DNA of 44,315 nt from Microbispora rosea subsp. aerata (GCF_014647835.1 NZ_BMPY01000043.1:2144-46458), one strand, 5' to 3'; positions 1-7,534 are shown, counted from the first letter of the stretch. The notes: generated from the letters alone by a model not told the origin. Numbers and translations are program-made.

Positions 1-1
1 G

Positions 2-742
2 TCAACCCATTCAGGACCGGGCGACCCGGCGGGGGCACCGTCTGGGACGGCGTGGAGGCCTGGGGCGGGTGCCGGGACGGGGACCGCGTCCGGGAGGGCG
101 TTCGGTGCCGGACTGAGGGCCGCGTCCGGGGCGGCGTCAGATGCCGGAATGGGGGCCGCGTCCGGGATGGCGTCGGACGCCGGGATGGGCACGGCACAGG
201 GTGCCGTGGGTGCCGGGCTGGGCGCGGCGCCGGGGGCGGAGCCTGGATCGCCGCGTGGATCGGAGCCTGGACCGGGGCTTGGATCGGTGCCTGGGCCGGC
301 TGGCTTGGGGCTGGGGGTGGTGCCTGGTCTGGTGCCGGGGTTGCTGCTGGCGACCGGGCAGGTGCTGCCCGTCTCCAGCGTGCACCGCCTGGCCCGCACC
401 TCCACCCTGGTGCGGATCGTCATGGACGCGCAGGGGCAGGTGCTCGACATGGGCCGCAAGGTCAGATTGGCCACCCCGGCCCAGCGCAGGGCGATCTTCA
501 CCCGCTACGCCACCTGCTGGATCGACGGCTGCCCCCTCCCGGCCACCTTGTGCCAGATCGACCACGCCGACAACTGGAGCAGTGGAGGACTGACCGATCT
601 GAAGCTGCTGGGTCCGGCGTGCCAGTTCCACAACCGCGACCGCTACCGCCACCCCGACCGCTACACCCGCCGAAAGGTGGGCAAAGACCGCTGGGCCTTC
701 ACCTACCACCGCCTCGCGGGAGTTCGGAGGCCACGGGAATGA
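2..742 (+). CDS. HNH endonuclease, C-terminal part (5' end outside window)
   Basis: The frame is open from the window edge, so the start is missing. The last 130 or so residues carry an HNH nuclease signature: CWIDGCPLP, then QIDHADNWSSGG, then CQFHNRDR, giving the two zinc-knuckle-like Cys, the catalytic DH pair and the final H/N. This layout is that of the actinobacterial DUF222/13E12-type HNH proteins, in which a long N-terminal domain (not in the window) precedes the nuclease. Before the HNH domain lies a Gly/Ala/Pro-rich stretch encoded by a 36-bp repeat, probably a flexible linker. A stop follows at 740-742 after a basic tail. These multicopy proteins are thought to be mobile or repeat-associated; the substrate is unknown. 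A homologous copy of the tail occurs about 208 bp downstream. Confidence 0.8.
   Translation, partial: STHSGPGDPAGAPSGTAWRPGAGAGTGTASGRAFGAGLRAASGAASDAGMGAASGMASDAGMGTAQGAVGAGLGAAPGAEPGSPRGSEPGPGLGSVPGPAGLGLGVVPGLVPGLLLATGQVLPVSSVHRLARTSTLVRIVMDAQGQVLDMGRKVRLATPAQRRAIFTRYATCWIDGCPLPATLCQIDHADNWSSGGLTDLKLLGPACQFHNRDRYRHPDRYTRRKVGKDRWAFTYHRLAGVRRPRE
48..191 (+). repeat. 36-bp in-frame tandem repeat (about 4 units) in the HNH gene
   Basis: Units start near 48, 84, 120 and 156; CCGCGTC recurs at 84, 120 and 156 and GGTGCCGG at 68 and 104. Each unit encodes 12 residues of the type AASGxASDAGMG. The two right-hand units are nearly identical and the left ones have drifted. The period is a multiple of three, so unit number can change without a frameshift. 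The array encodes the low-complexity linker ahead of the nuclease domain. Confidence 0.75.
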
Positions 743-830
743 CAGCAGAGACGCCGTCACCTGTCGTCGCGGCCCGCCCTTGGACGCCTTCGCGACCGGG
801 GGTGATCGACGCCCGGTCGGCGATCCGTGC

Positions 831-944
831 CCGGACCGGGTGCGCGAGCACGCCTGCCTGTCCATGCAGCGGCGTCACCGAAAGGCGGGCAAAGACCACT
901 GGGCCTTCACCGACCATCGCTTCACAGCGGACCGGCGGCCGTGA
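831..944 (+). pseudogene. Duplicated 3' tail of the HNH endonuclease gene (remnant)
   Basis: Positions 879-923 repeat 671-715 with only a handful of differences, in the matching reading frame: RKAGKDHWAFTDHRF against RKVGKDRWAFTYHRL. The frame then ends at a stop at 942-944. Upstream codons back to about 831 (PDRVREHACL...) are open but no longer resemble the HNH motif. It is best explained as the end of a second, decayed HNH copy or a partial tandem duplication. No start codon or ribosome binding site belongs to it. Confidence 0.65.
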
Positions 945-1004
945 ACAGCCGCAGCCCTCGTATGCCCTGGCGGCCGGGGCGGTGGACGGTAGCGCGGGTC
1001 CCGG

Positions 1005-1229
1005 TCACCCGGCGGCGGGGTCGGCGGCGAACGCGGCGGTCAGCTCGGCTTGGGCGGCCAGCGCGGCGGCGAGGGACTCGGGATCGTCGGCGTCCAGCGT
1101 CATCGCGCATCCCATCCTGATCGCGTCGAGGTCCACCGACCCGCGCCTGGTCGCCCACCAGCGGCCGACGTCCGACCGCCAGATGATCCAGTCGGCATGG
1201 TCTCGTGCGATGTCCTCCGGCGTGGTCAT
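1005..1229 (-). CDS. Small W-rich hypothetical protein (IWRSDxGRW family), copy 1
   Basis: A 74-residue protein. The start at 1229 is chosen because GGAG lies 9 nt upstream; longer in-frame starts lack a good site. The core is DWIIWRSDVGRWWATRRG, followed by a helical region (PESLAAALAAQAELTAAF). The core recurs in a second gene of this window at 22968-23204 (WSIWRSDAGRWYATR), so the two are paralogues with the same layout: W-rich N-terminal half, short conserved middle, Ala/Leu/Glu helix at the end. There is no signal peptide or membrane segment. It is divergent from the XRE/TPR regulator at 1428, which suggests shared control. Function unknown. Confidence 0.75.
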   Translation of the reverse strand: MTTPEDIARDHADWIIWRSDVGRWWATRRGSVDLDAIRMGCAMTLDADDPESLAAALAAQAELTAAFAADPAAG

Positions 1230-1361
1230 GTCACCCATCTCCATCGGCTGCTCGTGGAAGTGGGCCAAGCTAAGCGCTTTTGAAGCGGTTGGAGTATCAG
1301 CCAGAAGACGTCCAATCACAGCCAGTAGCCACGCGAACACGGAATCTCCCGTAGTGTCGGC

Positions 1362-1376
1362 GTGTCACGCTGACAC
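1362..1376. promoter_or_regulatory. Palindrome GTGTCA-CGC-TGACAC, candidate operator
   Basis: A perfect 6-bp inverted repeat with a 3-nt centre lies in the divergent region between the small W-rich gene (start 1229) and the XRE regulator (start 1428). Its centre is 59 bp upstream of the regulator start codon, a normal place for an autoregulatory operator. That the XRE protein binds it is inference. Confidence 0.45.
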
Positions 1377-1427
1377 AGTGTGCATGCGATCGTGCGACAA
1401 GCGGTCGGGTGCGAGGAGGGGTGCGAC

Positions 1428-2768
1428 ATGCCGGCCAACCACCGCCATCCGCCGAACCGCAGGCTCGCGTGGGAGCGCCTGCAGCGTGGGTGGTCCTACG
1501 AGGAGCTGTGCGAACGCATCCGTACGTCCATGCGGGCGTGCGACGAGAAGGACACCGGCCTCACGGCCAACACGGTGCGGCGGTGGGAGACCGGGGAGCG
1601 GTGGCCGGACCCGCGCTACCGCAAGCATCTGGTGACGATTTTCGACAAGCCCGCGAGTGAGCTGGGACTGCTCACCCCCGACGAGATGGCCATGCGGCCG
1701 GTCACGGAGGTGGTGGACGAGATACGGAGGCTGCTGAGCATGATCGTCGAAGACGGCATCGACCGCTCCACGTTCCTGCGAGGGTTCCTCGGCGCGGGCG
1801 TGCTCGCGCCGCTCCTCGGCGAGGGCGGCGAGCGTCTCCCCACGGCGGTGGAGCGCGGGCGCGGGGTCGACGCCGAGACGGCCGAGGCGTTCACCCGGGT
1901 CGTCGACAAGCAGGCCGCCCTCTATTGGACCTCACCGCCCGACGACATCTTCCAGGCGTCGGTCGCGCACACACGGCTCGGCATGAGCCTGCTGCGGGGG
2001 ACGCCGCAGGGACCGGTACGGCAGACGCTGGCCGAGGCGGCCGCCCGCTCGGCCCTGCTGTCGGGCAGGGTCGCCTTCTTCGACCTGAACGACGGCACCA
2101 CCGCGACGCGACTGTTCCGGTTGGCCCTGTCGGCAACCCGGGAGTGCGGGGACCATCCGCTCGCCGCCGCCGTGCTCGCCCACGCGGCGTTCGTGCCGGG
2201 GTTCGAGGGCAACCGTACGGACGCCCTGGGCCTGCTCGACGCGGCGTTCGCGCACGCCTGGCACGGCGTCGGCCCGCTGACCAGAGCGTGGCTGCACTGC
2301 GTGGCGTCGGAGATCTCGGCGCGCTGCGGCGAGCCGAAGGAGTGCATGCGCCACATCGACCGTGCCGACCACATGGCGGACGCCGAGGGCGACGACCCGC
2401 CGTGGCTGGACTTCTTCGAGCGCGCCAGGCTCGATGGCTTCGCCGGTTACAGCGCGCTGACGGCGGGCAACCACGAGGAGGCGGCCCGGCGGCTGCGCAA
2501 GGCCCTCGACGACCTCGGCCAGAACGGCGGCAAGCAGCGGTCGGTGCTGCTCGCCGACCTCGCCGCCGCGCACGCCCCCACCGACGGCGACCAGGCCGCC
2601 GAGCACCTCGGGCAGGCGGTCGACGCGCTGGAAGACCAGTGGTACGCGATCGGCCACGACCGCGTCCGCGGCGTGCTGAACAGCCTGCCGCCCGCCGCGC
2701 ACACCCGGGCGCTGCACGAACGGCTGACCGACCTGGGCCGTGCCAGGCACCCCGAGCTGGCCATGTGA
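1428..2768 (+). CDS. XRE-family transcriptional regulator with TPR-like C-terminal domain
   Basis: A 446-residue protein; the start at 1428 has GAGGAGGGG about 7 nt upstream. Residues 10-65 form a Cro/C1 helix-turn-helix (AWERLQRGWSYEELCERI, then ANTVRRWETGERWPDP). A basic/hydrophobic stretch follows (STFLRGFLGAGVLAPLLG, about 108-125), as is common in this actinobacterial class. The remainder, about 150-440, is all-alpha and repetitive (for example AVLAHAAFVPGFEGNRTDALGLLDAAFAHA), as in TPR sensor domains. Such proteins are usually pleiotropic regulators of development, secondary metabolism or stress; the signal is unknown. A palindrome upstream may be its operator, and a small W-rich gene is divergent. 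Confidence 0.85.
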   Translation: MPANHRHPPNRRLAWERLQRGWSYEELCERIRTSMRACDEKDTGLTANTVRRWETGERWPDPRYRKHLVTIFDKPASELGLLTPDEMAMRPVTEVVDEIRRLLSMIVEDGIDRSTFLRGFLGAGVLAPLLGEGGERLPTAVERGRGVDAETAEAFTRVVDKQAALYWTSPPDDIFQASVAHTRLGMSLLRGTPQGPVRQTLAEAAARSALLSGRVAFFDLNDGTTATRLFRLALSATRECGDHPLAAAVLAHAAFVPGFEGNRTDALGLLDAAFAHAWHGVGPLTRAWLHCVASEISARCGEPKECMRHIDRADHMADAEGDDPPWLDFFERARLDGFAGYSALTAGNHEEAARRLRKALDDLGQNGGKQRSVLLADLAAAHAPTDGDQAAEHLGQAVDALEDQWYAIGHDRVRGVLNSLPPAAHTRALHERLTDLGRARHPELAM

Positions 2769-2846
2769 CGGCGGCCCCGCCACGCCGCACCGCCTCCGGC
2801 CGGGGCCGAGCGGTGGCACGAGATCGGCGTCTCGACCTCCAGTCCG

Positions 2847-3180
2847 TCACCCCGGCGGCGTCGAAAAGCTCGTCGCCCGGCTGAGCGTCTCCCAGCGGTC
2901 CAGGTCGGCGCGGAGCGTGTCCTGGTGTGCGCGGATGGCGTCCACCGCGTCGTCGCCCAGGGCGAGCCGCAGCGGAGGATCGTCGTGGTCGAGGACCTGG
3001 AGGATCGCCCGTGCGGCCTTGGCCGGGTCTCCGGCTGGCTGCCGTCCGTCCGGTCCACCAACGCCCGGGTCGCGCCCGCCGACACCCGGTAGGCGTCGAT
3101 CGGCGCCGAGCGGCGCAGGCGGTGGCCGCCGAATTCGGTGCGGAACGCCCCCGGCTCCACGATCAGCACCCGGGGCACGC
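2847..3180 (-). pseudogene. Short-chain dehydrogenase/reductase pseudogene (C-terminal part, frameshifted)
   Basis: On the minus strand RVLIVEPGAFRTEFGG, then PIDAYR and GATRALVDRTDGSQP, is the C-terminal part of a classical SDR of the type that continues GDPAKAARAIL. After SQP the frame is lost by one base near 3040. It resumes in another frame as GDPAKAARAILQVLDHDDPP...DRWETLSRATSF and stops at 2847-2849. The whole Rossmann fold and the YxxxK active site are absent upstream. The gene is therefore truncated and frameshifted. A different gene fragment abuts it at about 3180. Confidence 0.8.
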
Positions 3181-3290
3181 GCCTGGCCGAGGTCGGCCGC
3201 GTGTTCCCGCCCGAGGCGCGAGCCGTCCTCACCCGCGCGGACGCGGCCCTTGAGACCGCCCGCAGAGCGGTGCGCGGCGAGGCCGGGTGA
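3180..3290 (+). pseudogene. Possible C-terminal fragment of an unidentified protein
   Basis: The plus strand reads RLAEVGRVFPPEARAVL, then TRADAALETARRAVRGEAG, and stops at 3288-3290. It has good actinomycete codon use and looks like an amphipathic helical tail. It starts at about the point where the SDR pseudogene loses its homology, so the position looks like a deletion junction between two convergent or adjacent genes. The family is not recognised, and the stretch may be fortuitous. Confidence 0.3.
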
Positions 3291-3294
3291 GCGG

Positions 3295-3948
3295 TCAGTC
3301 GCCGTTGTGCTTGCGAATCAGGGCGGGCAGCTCGGCCAGCGAGTCGACGCGGAACAGACACGCCCGCGCGGCCCGCTCGTCACGGAGGATGTGTCCCCAC
3401 GGGCCGCGCCGTACGAGGGCGGTGCGCAGCCCGGCCCTCTGCGCGGGCTTTATGTCGTTGTCGAGGCGGTCGCCCACATAGAGGACGGACTCCGCCGGGC
3501 AGCCGGCCTCCGCCACCACCCGGTGGAAGAAGGACTCGTCCGGCTTCTCCACACCCCAGCCGTCGGAGGTGCCGATGACGTCCACGGGCAGGTCGAGCGC
3601 GCGCAGGATGGTCTCGGCGCGGGCGGTCTGGTTTCCCGCCAGGCCCACGCGCAGCCCCATCTCCCGCAGCTCGGCCAGGCAGGGCCGGGCGTCGGGATAG
3701 AGGTTCTCCTCGCCGAACGTCTCGGCCTGGCCCTCCCTGGCCCTGCGCTCCCGCTCGGCCCACAGGTCGAAGCCGGGCCGGAAGTGCTGGAAGGTGTCCC
3801 GGTAGTCACCCCCGCGCGCGATCACGGCGCCGAACACGGCGGAGAAGGTGTGCCGGGGGACGCCCAGCCAGTCGGCCCAAGTGCCGTACTCGCGGGTCTC
3901 GTCCACGAGCGTCTCCCCGACGTCGAAGAAGACCGCCTCCAGCCGCAT
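3295..3948 (-). CDS. HAD-superfamily hydrolase
   Basis: A 217-residue protein with GGGAGG five nt before the ATG at 3948. HAD motif I is FFDVGETLVDE, with the nucleophile Asp9. Motif III Lys is in VEKPDESFF and motif IV acid in VGDRLDNDIKPA. The helical cap lies between about residues 17 and 95. The position two residues after the nucleophile is Gly, not Asp, so the usual phosphatase general acid is missing. Dehalogenase-like or otherwise altered chemistry is possible, though DVGxT variants are common in uncharacterised HAD proteins. It is cytosolic. The gene stands alone, downstream (on its strand) of nothing obvious and next to a degraded region. Confidence 0.85.
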   Translation of the reverse strand: MRLEAVFFDVGETLVDETREYGTWADWLGVPRHTFSAVFGAVIARGGDYRDTFQHFRPGFDLWAERERRAREGQAETFGEENLYPDARPCLAELREMGLRVGLAGNQTARAETILRALDLPVDVIGTSDGWGVEKPDESFFHRVVAEAGCPAESVLYVGDRLDNDIKPAQRAGLRTALVRRGPWGHILRDERAARACLFRVDSLAELPALIRKHNGD

Positions 3949-4169
3949 CGGTACCTCCCGTCACTCGCGCTGCATGCACCTTACGCGGATTCGGCCGGCG
4001 TCCACCGCCCCGTTCGACGGGACCGAAGCCGCCAGGAGTACGACGTGGAGGCGGCCGCAGAGGCCCGGGCCCGGCCGCCGCTCCGCACCCCCGGTGGATG
4101 AGGACGGTTCGCCGAGAGCGTGGGAGCCGGTTCTTGCCGGGCGCTCGGCGCGCTCCGTACGGTCCGGGC

Positions 4170-4694
4170 ATGGCCACTCTCCCTTCCACCGAGCCGGCGA
4201 TGGCGGTGGTGCGCGCCGCGACCGGCGACGAGCGGCAGGTGCTGGAGGCGTTCCTCGACTTTCTCCGCGCAATGGTCGTCCGCAAGGCCCGGGGACTGTC
4301 CGAGCAGGACGTACGCCGGCGTCACGTGCCCTCGGCGACGACGCTGGCCGGGCTGATCAAGCACCTCACCGTGGTGGAGCGGAACTGGTTCGCGCGGGTG
4401 CTGGCCCAGGACCCGGCCCTGCGGCCGCCCTCGGAGGAGGACGCCAACAGGAGTTTCGCCGTCGGCGACGACGAAACCATCGAGGCCCTGATCGCGGCGT
4501 ACGAGCACGCCTGCGCCGACTCCCGGCGCATCGCCGCGGGCTTCCCCCTCGATCACGAAGTGCCGCACGAGCAGGTCGGCGCGGTCTCGTTGCGGTGGAT
4601 CTACGTCCACATGATCGAGGAGACCGCACGCCACGCCGGGCACGCGGACATCCTCCGGGAGCTCACCGACGGCGCCACCGGATCCGTCGTCTGA
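4170..4694 (+). CDS. DinB/DUF664 family protein (mycothiol-transferase-like)
   Basis: A 174-residue four-helix-bundle protein. The segments DERQVLEAFLDFLRAMV, SATTLAGLIKHLTVVERNWF and IYVHMIEETARHAGHADILRE are diagnostic of DUF664 in the DinB superfamily. Metal-ligand histidines are His65, His147 and one of His155/His158. In actinobacteria several relatives are mycothiol-dependent S-transferases that act in detoxification, but the substrate cannot be told from sequence. The start at 4170 lacks a clear ribosome binding site; 4200 (MAVVRAATGDE) is an alternative and 4098 gives an unlikely Arg-rich extension. It stands alone and is convergent with the DUF2786 gene. Confidence 0.85.
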   Translation: MATLPSTEPAMAVVRAATGDERQVLEAFLDFLRAMVVRKARGLSEQDVRRRHVPSATTLAGLIKHLTVVERNWFARVLAQDPALRPPSEEDANRSFAVGDDETIEALIAAYEHACADSRRIAAGFPLDHEVPHEQVGAVSLRWIYVHMIEETARHAGHADILRELTDGATGSVV

Positions 4695-4726
4695 GCCTGC
4701 TCCAGCGCACCTTCTCCACCGGGCCC

Positions 4727-4797
4727 GCTTCACCGCGCCTGCTTCACTGCGCCTCCTTCACCGCGCCTCCTTCACCGCGTCTGCTCCACTGCCGCCT
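4727..4797 (+). repeat. 14-bp tandem repeat, 5 units, intergenic
   Basis: Units GCTTCACCGCGCCT, GCTTCACTGCGCCT, CCTTCACCGCGCCT, CCTTCACCGCGTCT and a 15-nt variant follow each other without gaps between the 3' ends of the DinB and DUF2786 genes. Up to three substitutions per unit suggest a young minisatellite. No function is evident; unit count could be a strain marker. Confidence 0.8.
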
Positions 4798-4844
4798 GCT
4801 TCTTCGGGGCGTGCGCGGCGATCTTGTCGTGCAGCGGTTTCGGA

Positions 4845-6302
4845 TCAACCGCCTCCCTCCGCGAGCTTCCGGTGTACGTCGAGGACGGCAAGGTCGGCGG
4901 CGGCCCGGCCGGAGATCCAGCCCTCCCGGTTGCTGATCGCGCCCGCGCCGACCAGGGGCAGCCTCGGGAAGAGCTCCTCGACCCGCGCCTCGACCTCGGC
5001 TTCCCGGGCCGCCAGCACCGGCAGCAGATCCCGCCCGCTCTCGGCCGCGGCCTCCCGCACCGCTTCGCCCGCCGCCTCCCGCAGCCGCTCGCCGATCCGC
5101 TGCGCGTACGCCGCGAGGAACGACTGCCGGAACGACCGCGTGCGTGAACGGCCCGAGCCGTCCCGGTGAGACCCGGCCAGCCTCATCGCGGTTGTGGCCT
5201 GCACCAGCAGGGAGGTGAACAGCACCTCCACCGCGGCCAGGTCGGCGGGAAACCCGAGCACGGTGGCGAACCCGAAACGCCGGTTCCACACCGAGCGGCA
5301 GCGGTTGGCCGAGGCGATGACGTCGAGCAGCATCGCCTTCGGGCCCTCATACGGCGCGTCCACACCCAACCGGCGTCCCTCCGGCCGGCCGTCGCCTCCC
5401 CGGCTCGCCTCCCGGGCGGCCAGCAGCGCGGCGTCGATGCTGTATCGGGCCATCAGCGACTGCGCCGCGGCGGTGAACGTCTCGGCCTCCGCCTCGAACT
5501 CGGTCGACTCGGCCTTCGCCAGCAGGGCCCGCACCCGGGCGAGAATCCGTTCGTCGACGACGCCGCCCCGAGAGCCGGACGTACGGCGAGCCGTCCCCGG
5601 CGGAGGACACAGCAGCTCCAGCGGCGGCAGCGTGGCCAGCAGATGCACCACCCGGAGCACGCTCGCGACCATCGCGATCCGGTCGCCGTCCTCGCGGAGG
5701 TACTCCTCGTCGCGCTGCCACCACACCCGCGCGCCGATGGCCGCCATCTGGTCCAGCCAGCGGTCGTCCACGGTCGCCTGGGCGTAGGCGCGCATCTCGG
5801 CGGCGATGGCGTCGGTCACGAGGCGAATGTCCCGGGCCTCCAAGCGTCGGCCCGCCAGGCGGACGACGTCGGCGGGCTGCCAGCCGCCGCGCCAGGCGAG
5901 CGTCACATGCCGGTTCAGGACATCGAGCAGGGCGCGGTCCACGGCCTGGCGCAGCCCCTGGCCCAGTGCCAGGACCTTCACGCACCGCTGGAACTCGGTC
6001 TCGTCGCGGCGACGCCGCGCCTCCAGCGCCGCGGACAGGAGCCCGGCCACCAGTTCCTCGGCCGCCTCACCCGGAGCAGCCGACGACCAGGGGAAGCTCC
6101 AGGCGGCCCCGCCCGGCGGCGCGAGACTCCGCCGCCGCGTGCCCTCCCGCTCTCCGTCACCACGCCGCCCCGGCTCCGCCACCCCGCGTGCCCCCTTTCC
6201 CCCGCGACCGCCACGCGCGCCCCCGGCATGTTCCTCTCGCGCGCCTCCGGCACGGCCTCCTTGCGTGCCTCCGGCGCGGCCCTGGTGGTTCCAGCCCCGC
6301 AT
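4845..6302 (-). CDS. DUF2786 domain-containing protein
   Basis: A 485-residue protein. The DUF2786 core (VDERILARVRALLAKAEST, then EAETFTAAAQSLMARYSID) lies at about residues 250-297. It is followed by the usual C-terminal region, with PYEGPKAMLLDVIASANRCR and GFPADLAAVEVLFTSLLVQA. About residues 75-240 form a helical N-terminal domain. The first 60 residues are Gly/Arg/Ala-rich low complexity, so the true start may be further in; 6302 is simply the longest frame. Function is unknown. The domain is common in actinobacteria and phages and was proposed to be enzymatic from conserved polar residues. It is cytosolic and not obviously in an operon. Confidence 0.8.
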   Translation of the reverse strand: MRGWNHQGRAGGTQGGRAGGAREEHAGGARGGRGGKGARGVAEPGRRGDGEREGTRRRSLAPPGGAAWSFPWSSAAPGEAAEELVAGLLSAALEARRRRDETEFQRCVKVLALGQGLRQAVDRALLDVLNRHVTLAWRGGWQPADVVRLAGRRLEARDIRLVTDAIAAEMRAYAQATVDDRWLDQMAAIGARVWWQRDEEYLREDGDRIAMVASVLRVVHLLATLPPLELLCPPPGTARRTSGSRGGVVDERILARVRALLAKAESTEFEAEAETFTAAAQSLMARYSIDAALLAAREASRGGDGRPEGRRLGVDAPYEGPKAMLLDVIASANRCRSVWNRRFGFATVLGFPADLAAVEVLFTSLLVQATTAMRLAGSHRDGSGRSRTRSFRQSFLAAYAQRIGERLREAAGEAVREAAAESGRDLLPVLAAREAEVEARVEELFPRLPLVGAGAISNREGWISGRAAADLAVLDVHRKLAEGGG

Positions 6303-6435
6303 CCGCTCGTCCTCCCCCCCGATCGGCGCCCTCCGGGGGCCTCGACGGCCGCCCGGTCGGTCACGCGAGCGATTCTGACAGCCCCCGCCACCTGCGCCGT
6401 GACGTTATCCACAGGCGGAGCGACCGAGGCAGCGG

Positions 6436-6725
6436 TCAAAGGCGGCAGAGCAGGCGGAAGCGCTCGGCCACGACCTGCGTGTCGTCATCGATCACCGGTG
6501 TCTCGCCCAGGACGGCGGACATCCGCGGACCGGTCCGGAAGCGCTCGTGCGCGGCCCGCTACTGAGCGACGGCTCGACGCCCTCGCCGCCGGCACCACAC
6601 GCACCCGCGTCGTCTCCAGCAGCGCCACCCGCCGCCCCCTGGAGTCGATCAACGCGCTTCCACCGACCGGCCACCGGGAGCGGATCAGCGCTGTGCTCGT
6701 AATACGCCAGCAGGCCCGTGGTGGC
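6436..6725 (-). pseudogene. ASCH-domain protein pseudogene (multiple frameshifts and a stop)
   Basis: On the minus strand, pieces of one ASCH protein appear in successive frames: ATTGLLAYYEHSADPLPVAG, then ALIDSRGRRVALLETTRVRVVP, then RAAHERFRTGPRMSAVLGE and TPVIDDDTQVVAERFRLLCRL with a stop at 6436-6438. At least two frame changes are needed to join them, and a TAG stands where relatives have Trp (VAQ-stop-RAAHERF for VAEWRAAHERF). The N-terminal third of the domain is absent. ASCH domains are RNA-binding, PUA-like folds. The left-over N-terminal junction is fused to a different gene fragment at about 6725. Confidence 0.75.
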
Positions 6726-6943
6726 CGCGCCGCGAACAGGTCCCGCAGCGCGGCGAGCACCCCCTCGTCGAGGCGTTCCCGCCGGAGGAACGGATACGGA
6801 ATGGTGATGTGCGCGGGCATGCCGTGCGCCGCGGAGGGGTCGTAGCGTTCCCGCAGGCTCCTGACCAGGGGCTCGGCCGAAGGGACCTCCACCGTCAGGG
6901 CGGTCTCACTGATCTCGAAGGGCGCCACCTTCGTGGGACACAT
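6726..6943 (-). pseudogene. 2'-5' RNA ligase/cyclic phosphodiesterase family, N-terminal fragment
   Basis: On the minus strand ETALTVEVPSAEPLV, DPSAAHGMPAHITIPYPF and DEGVLAALRDLFAA match the N-terminal half of the actinobacterial 2'-5' RNA ligase (2H phosphoesterase) family. The first HxT motif is present (HIT); the second half with the second HxT is missing. A possible ATG lies at 6941-6943 with only a weak purine run before it. At about 6725 the sequence passes directly into an ASCH remnant, so this is one half of a fused pair of gene fragments and cannot be a working 2H enzyme. Confidence 0.7.
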
Positions 6944-7054
6944 GCCGCTCTGCCATTTACATGGCTGATTCAGGCGGATTAAATCTAAATTTCCAGATAC
7001 ATAGTGATCTGGGCCACATTGTGCGGTGCCTGATCGTGCGAGGAGTGGTGCCCG

Positions 7055-7264
7055 ATGGTGTGCTCGCCGGCGAAGCGGATGCTCTTCGCCCTCGGACGGG
7101 GATTCGTGCGACTCGGACGGTGCTGGGCCACCCAGTTCGGCCTCGCGTACGCGCTGACCTGGGCTCCCGATGCGGCTCACCTCGCACGTGAGCAGCAGCG
7201 GGAGGAGGAGACCGAGCACTGGGACTGGTCGATTCCCTACCACTGGTACGAGATTTCCCGCTGA
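7055..7264 (+). CDS. Small hypothetical protein, 69 aa
   Basis: ATG at 7055 with GAGGAG about 9 nt upstream. The protein starts basic (MVCSPAKRMLFALGRGFVRL), has a central hydrophobic/aromatic part (WATQFGLAYALTWAPD) and ends acidic and aromatic (EEETEHWDWSIPYHWYEISR). That is not random-frame composition. There is no recognised domain. A 60-bp AT-rich stretch just upstream (about 6955-7015) may hold its promoter. It could be a small regulatory or membrane-associated protein. Confidence 0.5.
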   Translation: MVCSPAKRMLFALGRGFVRLGRCWATQFGLAYALTWAPDAAHLAREQQREEETEHWDWSIPYHWYEISR

Positions 7265-7469
7265 CGCCCGCGACACCGCTTCGGTCTCCGTCCACGGTGC
7301 TCACGGCTCTGCGGGATATGTCCGGAGGATGACGTCGATGCGACAAGAGGCGGCCATGCCCTAATCCTCGGATTCCGCGTAGGCCCCGGCCGTCGCCGGG
7401 TCGCGCCACGCTTCGGCCATAAAGCCACGAGGCCGCGCGGGACCCGCCCGGAGCGCACCGCGTACGGAG

Positions 7470-7520
7470 AAAACAAAAACCTGCGGCCTCCCGATGCGTC
7501 GCCGCCGGGAAACCACAGGT
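7470..7520 (-). terminator. Intrinsic terminator downstream of tRNA-Lys
   Basis: On the minus strand a 15-bp stem (arms 7506-7520 and 7479-7493, with some G-U pairs) is followed by a U-rich run (plus-strand AAAACAAAA at 7470-7478). It starts 12 nt past the tRNA 3' end and is the clearest U-tract terminator in the window. Confidence 0.8.
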
Positions 7521-7534
7521 CACAAGTTATGTGG

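Noticed and set aside
52-1635. A 527-codon plus-strand open frame overlapping the HNH gene and the XRE start.
   Set aside because: Arg/Gly-rich composition typical of an out-of-frame reading of high-GC coding sequence; it crosses the real HNH and W-rich genes on other frames.
5166-6845. A 559-codon plus-strand frame antisense to the DUF2786 gene.
   Set aside because: No domain, no site, low-complexity Pro/Arg/His; the antisense frame is the recognisable DUF2786 protein.
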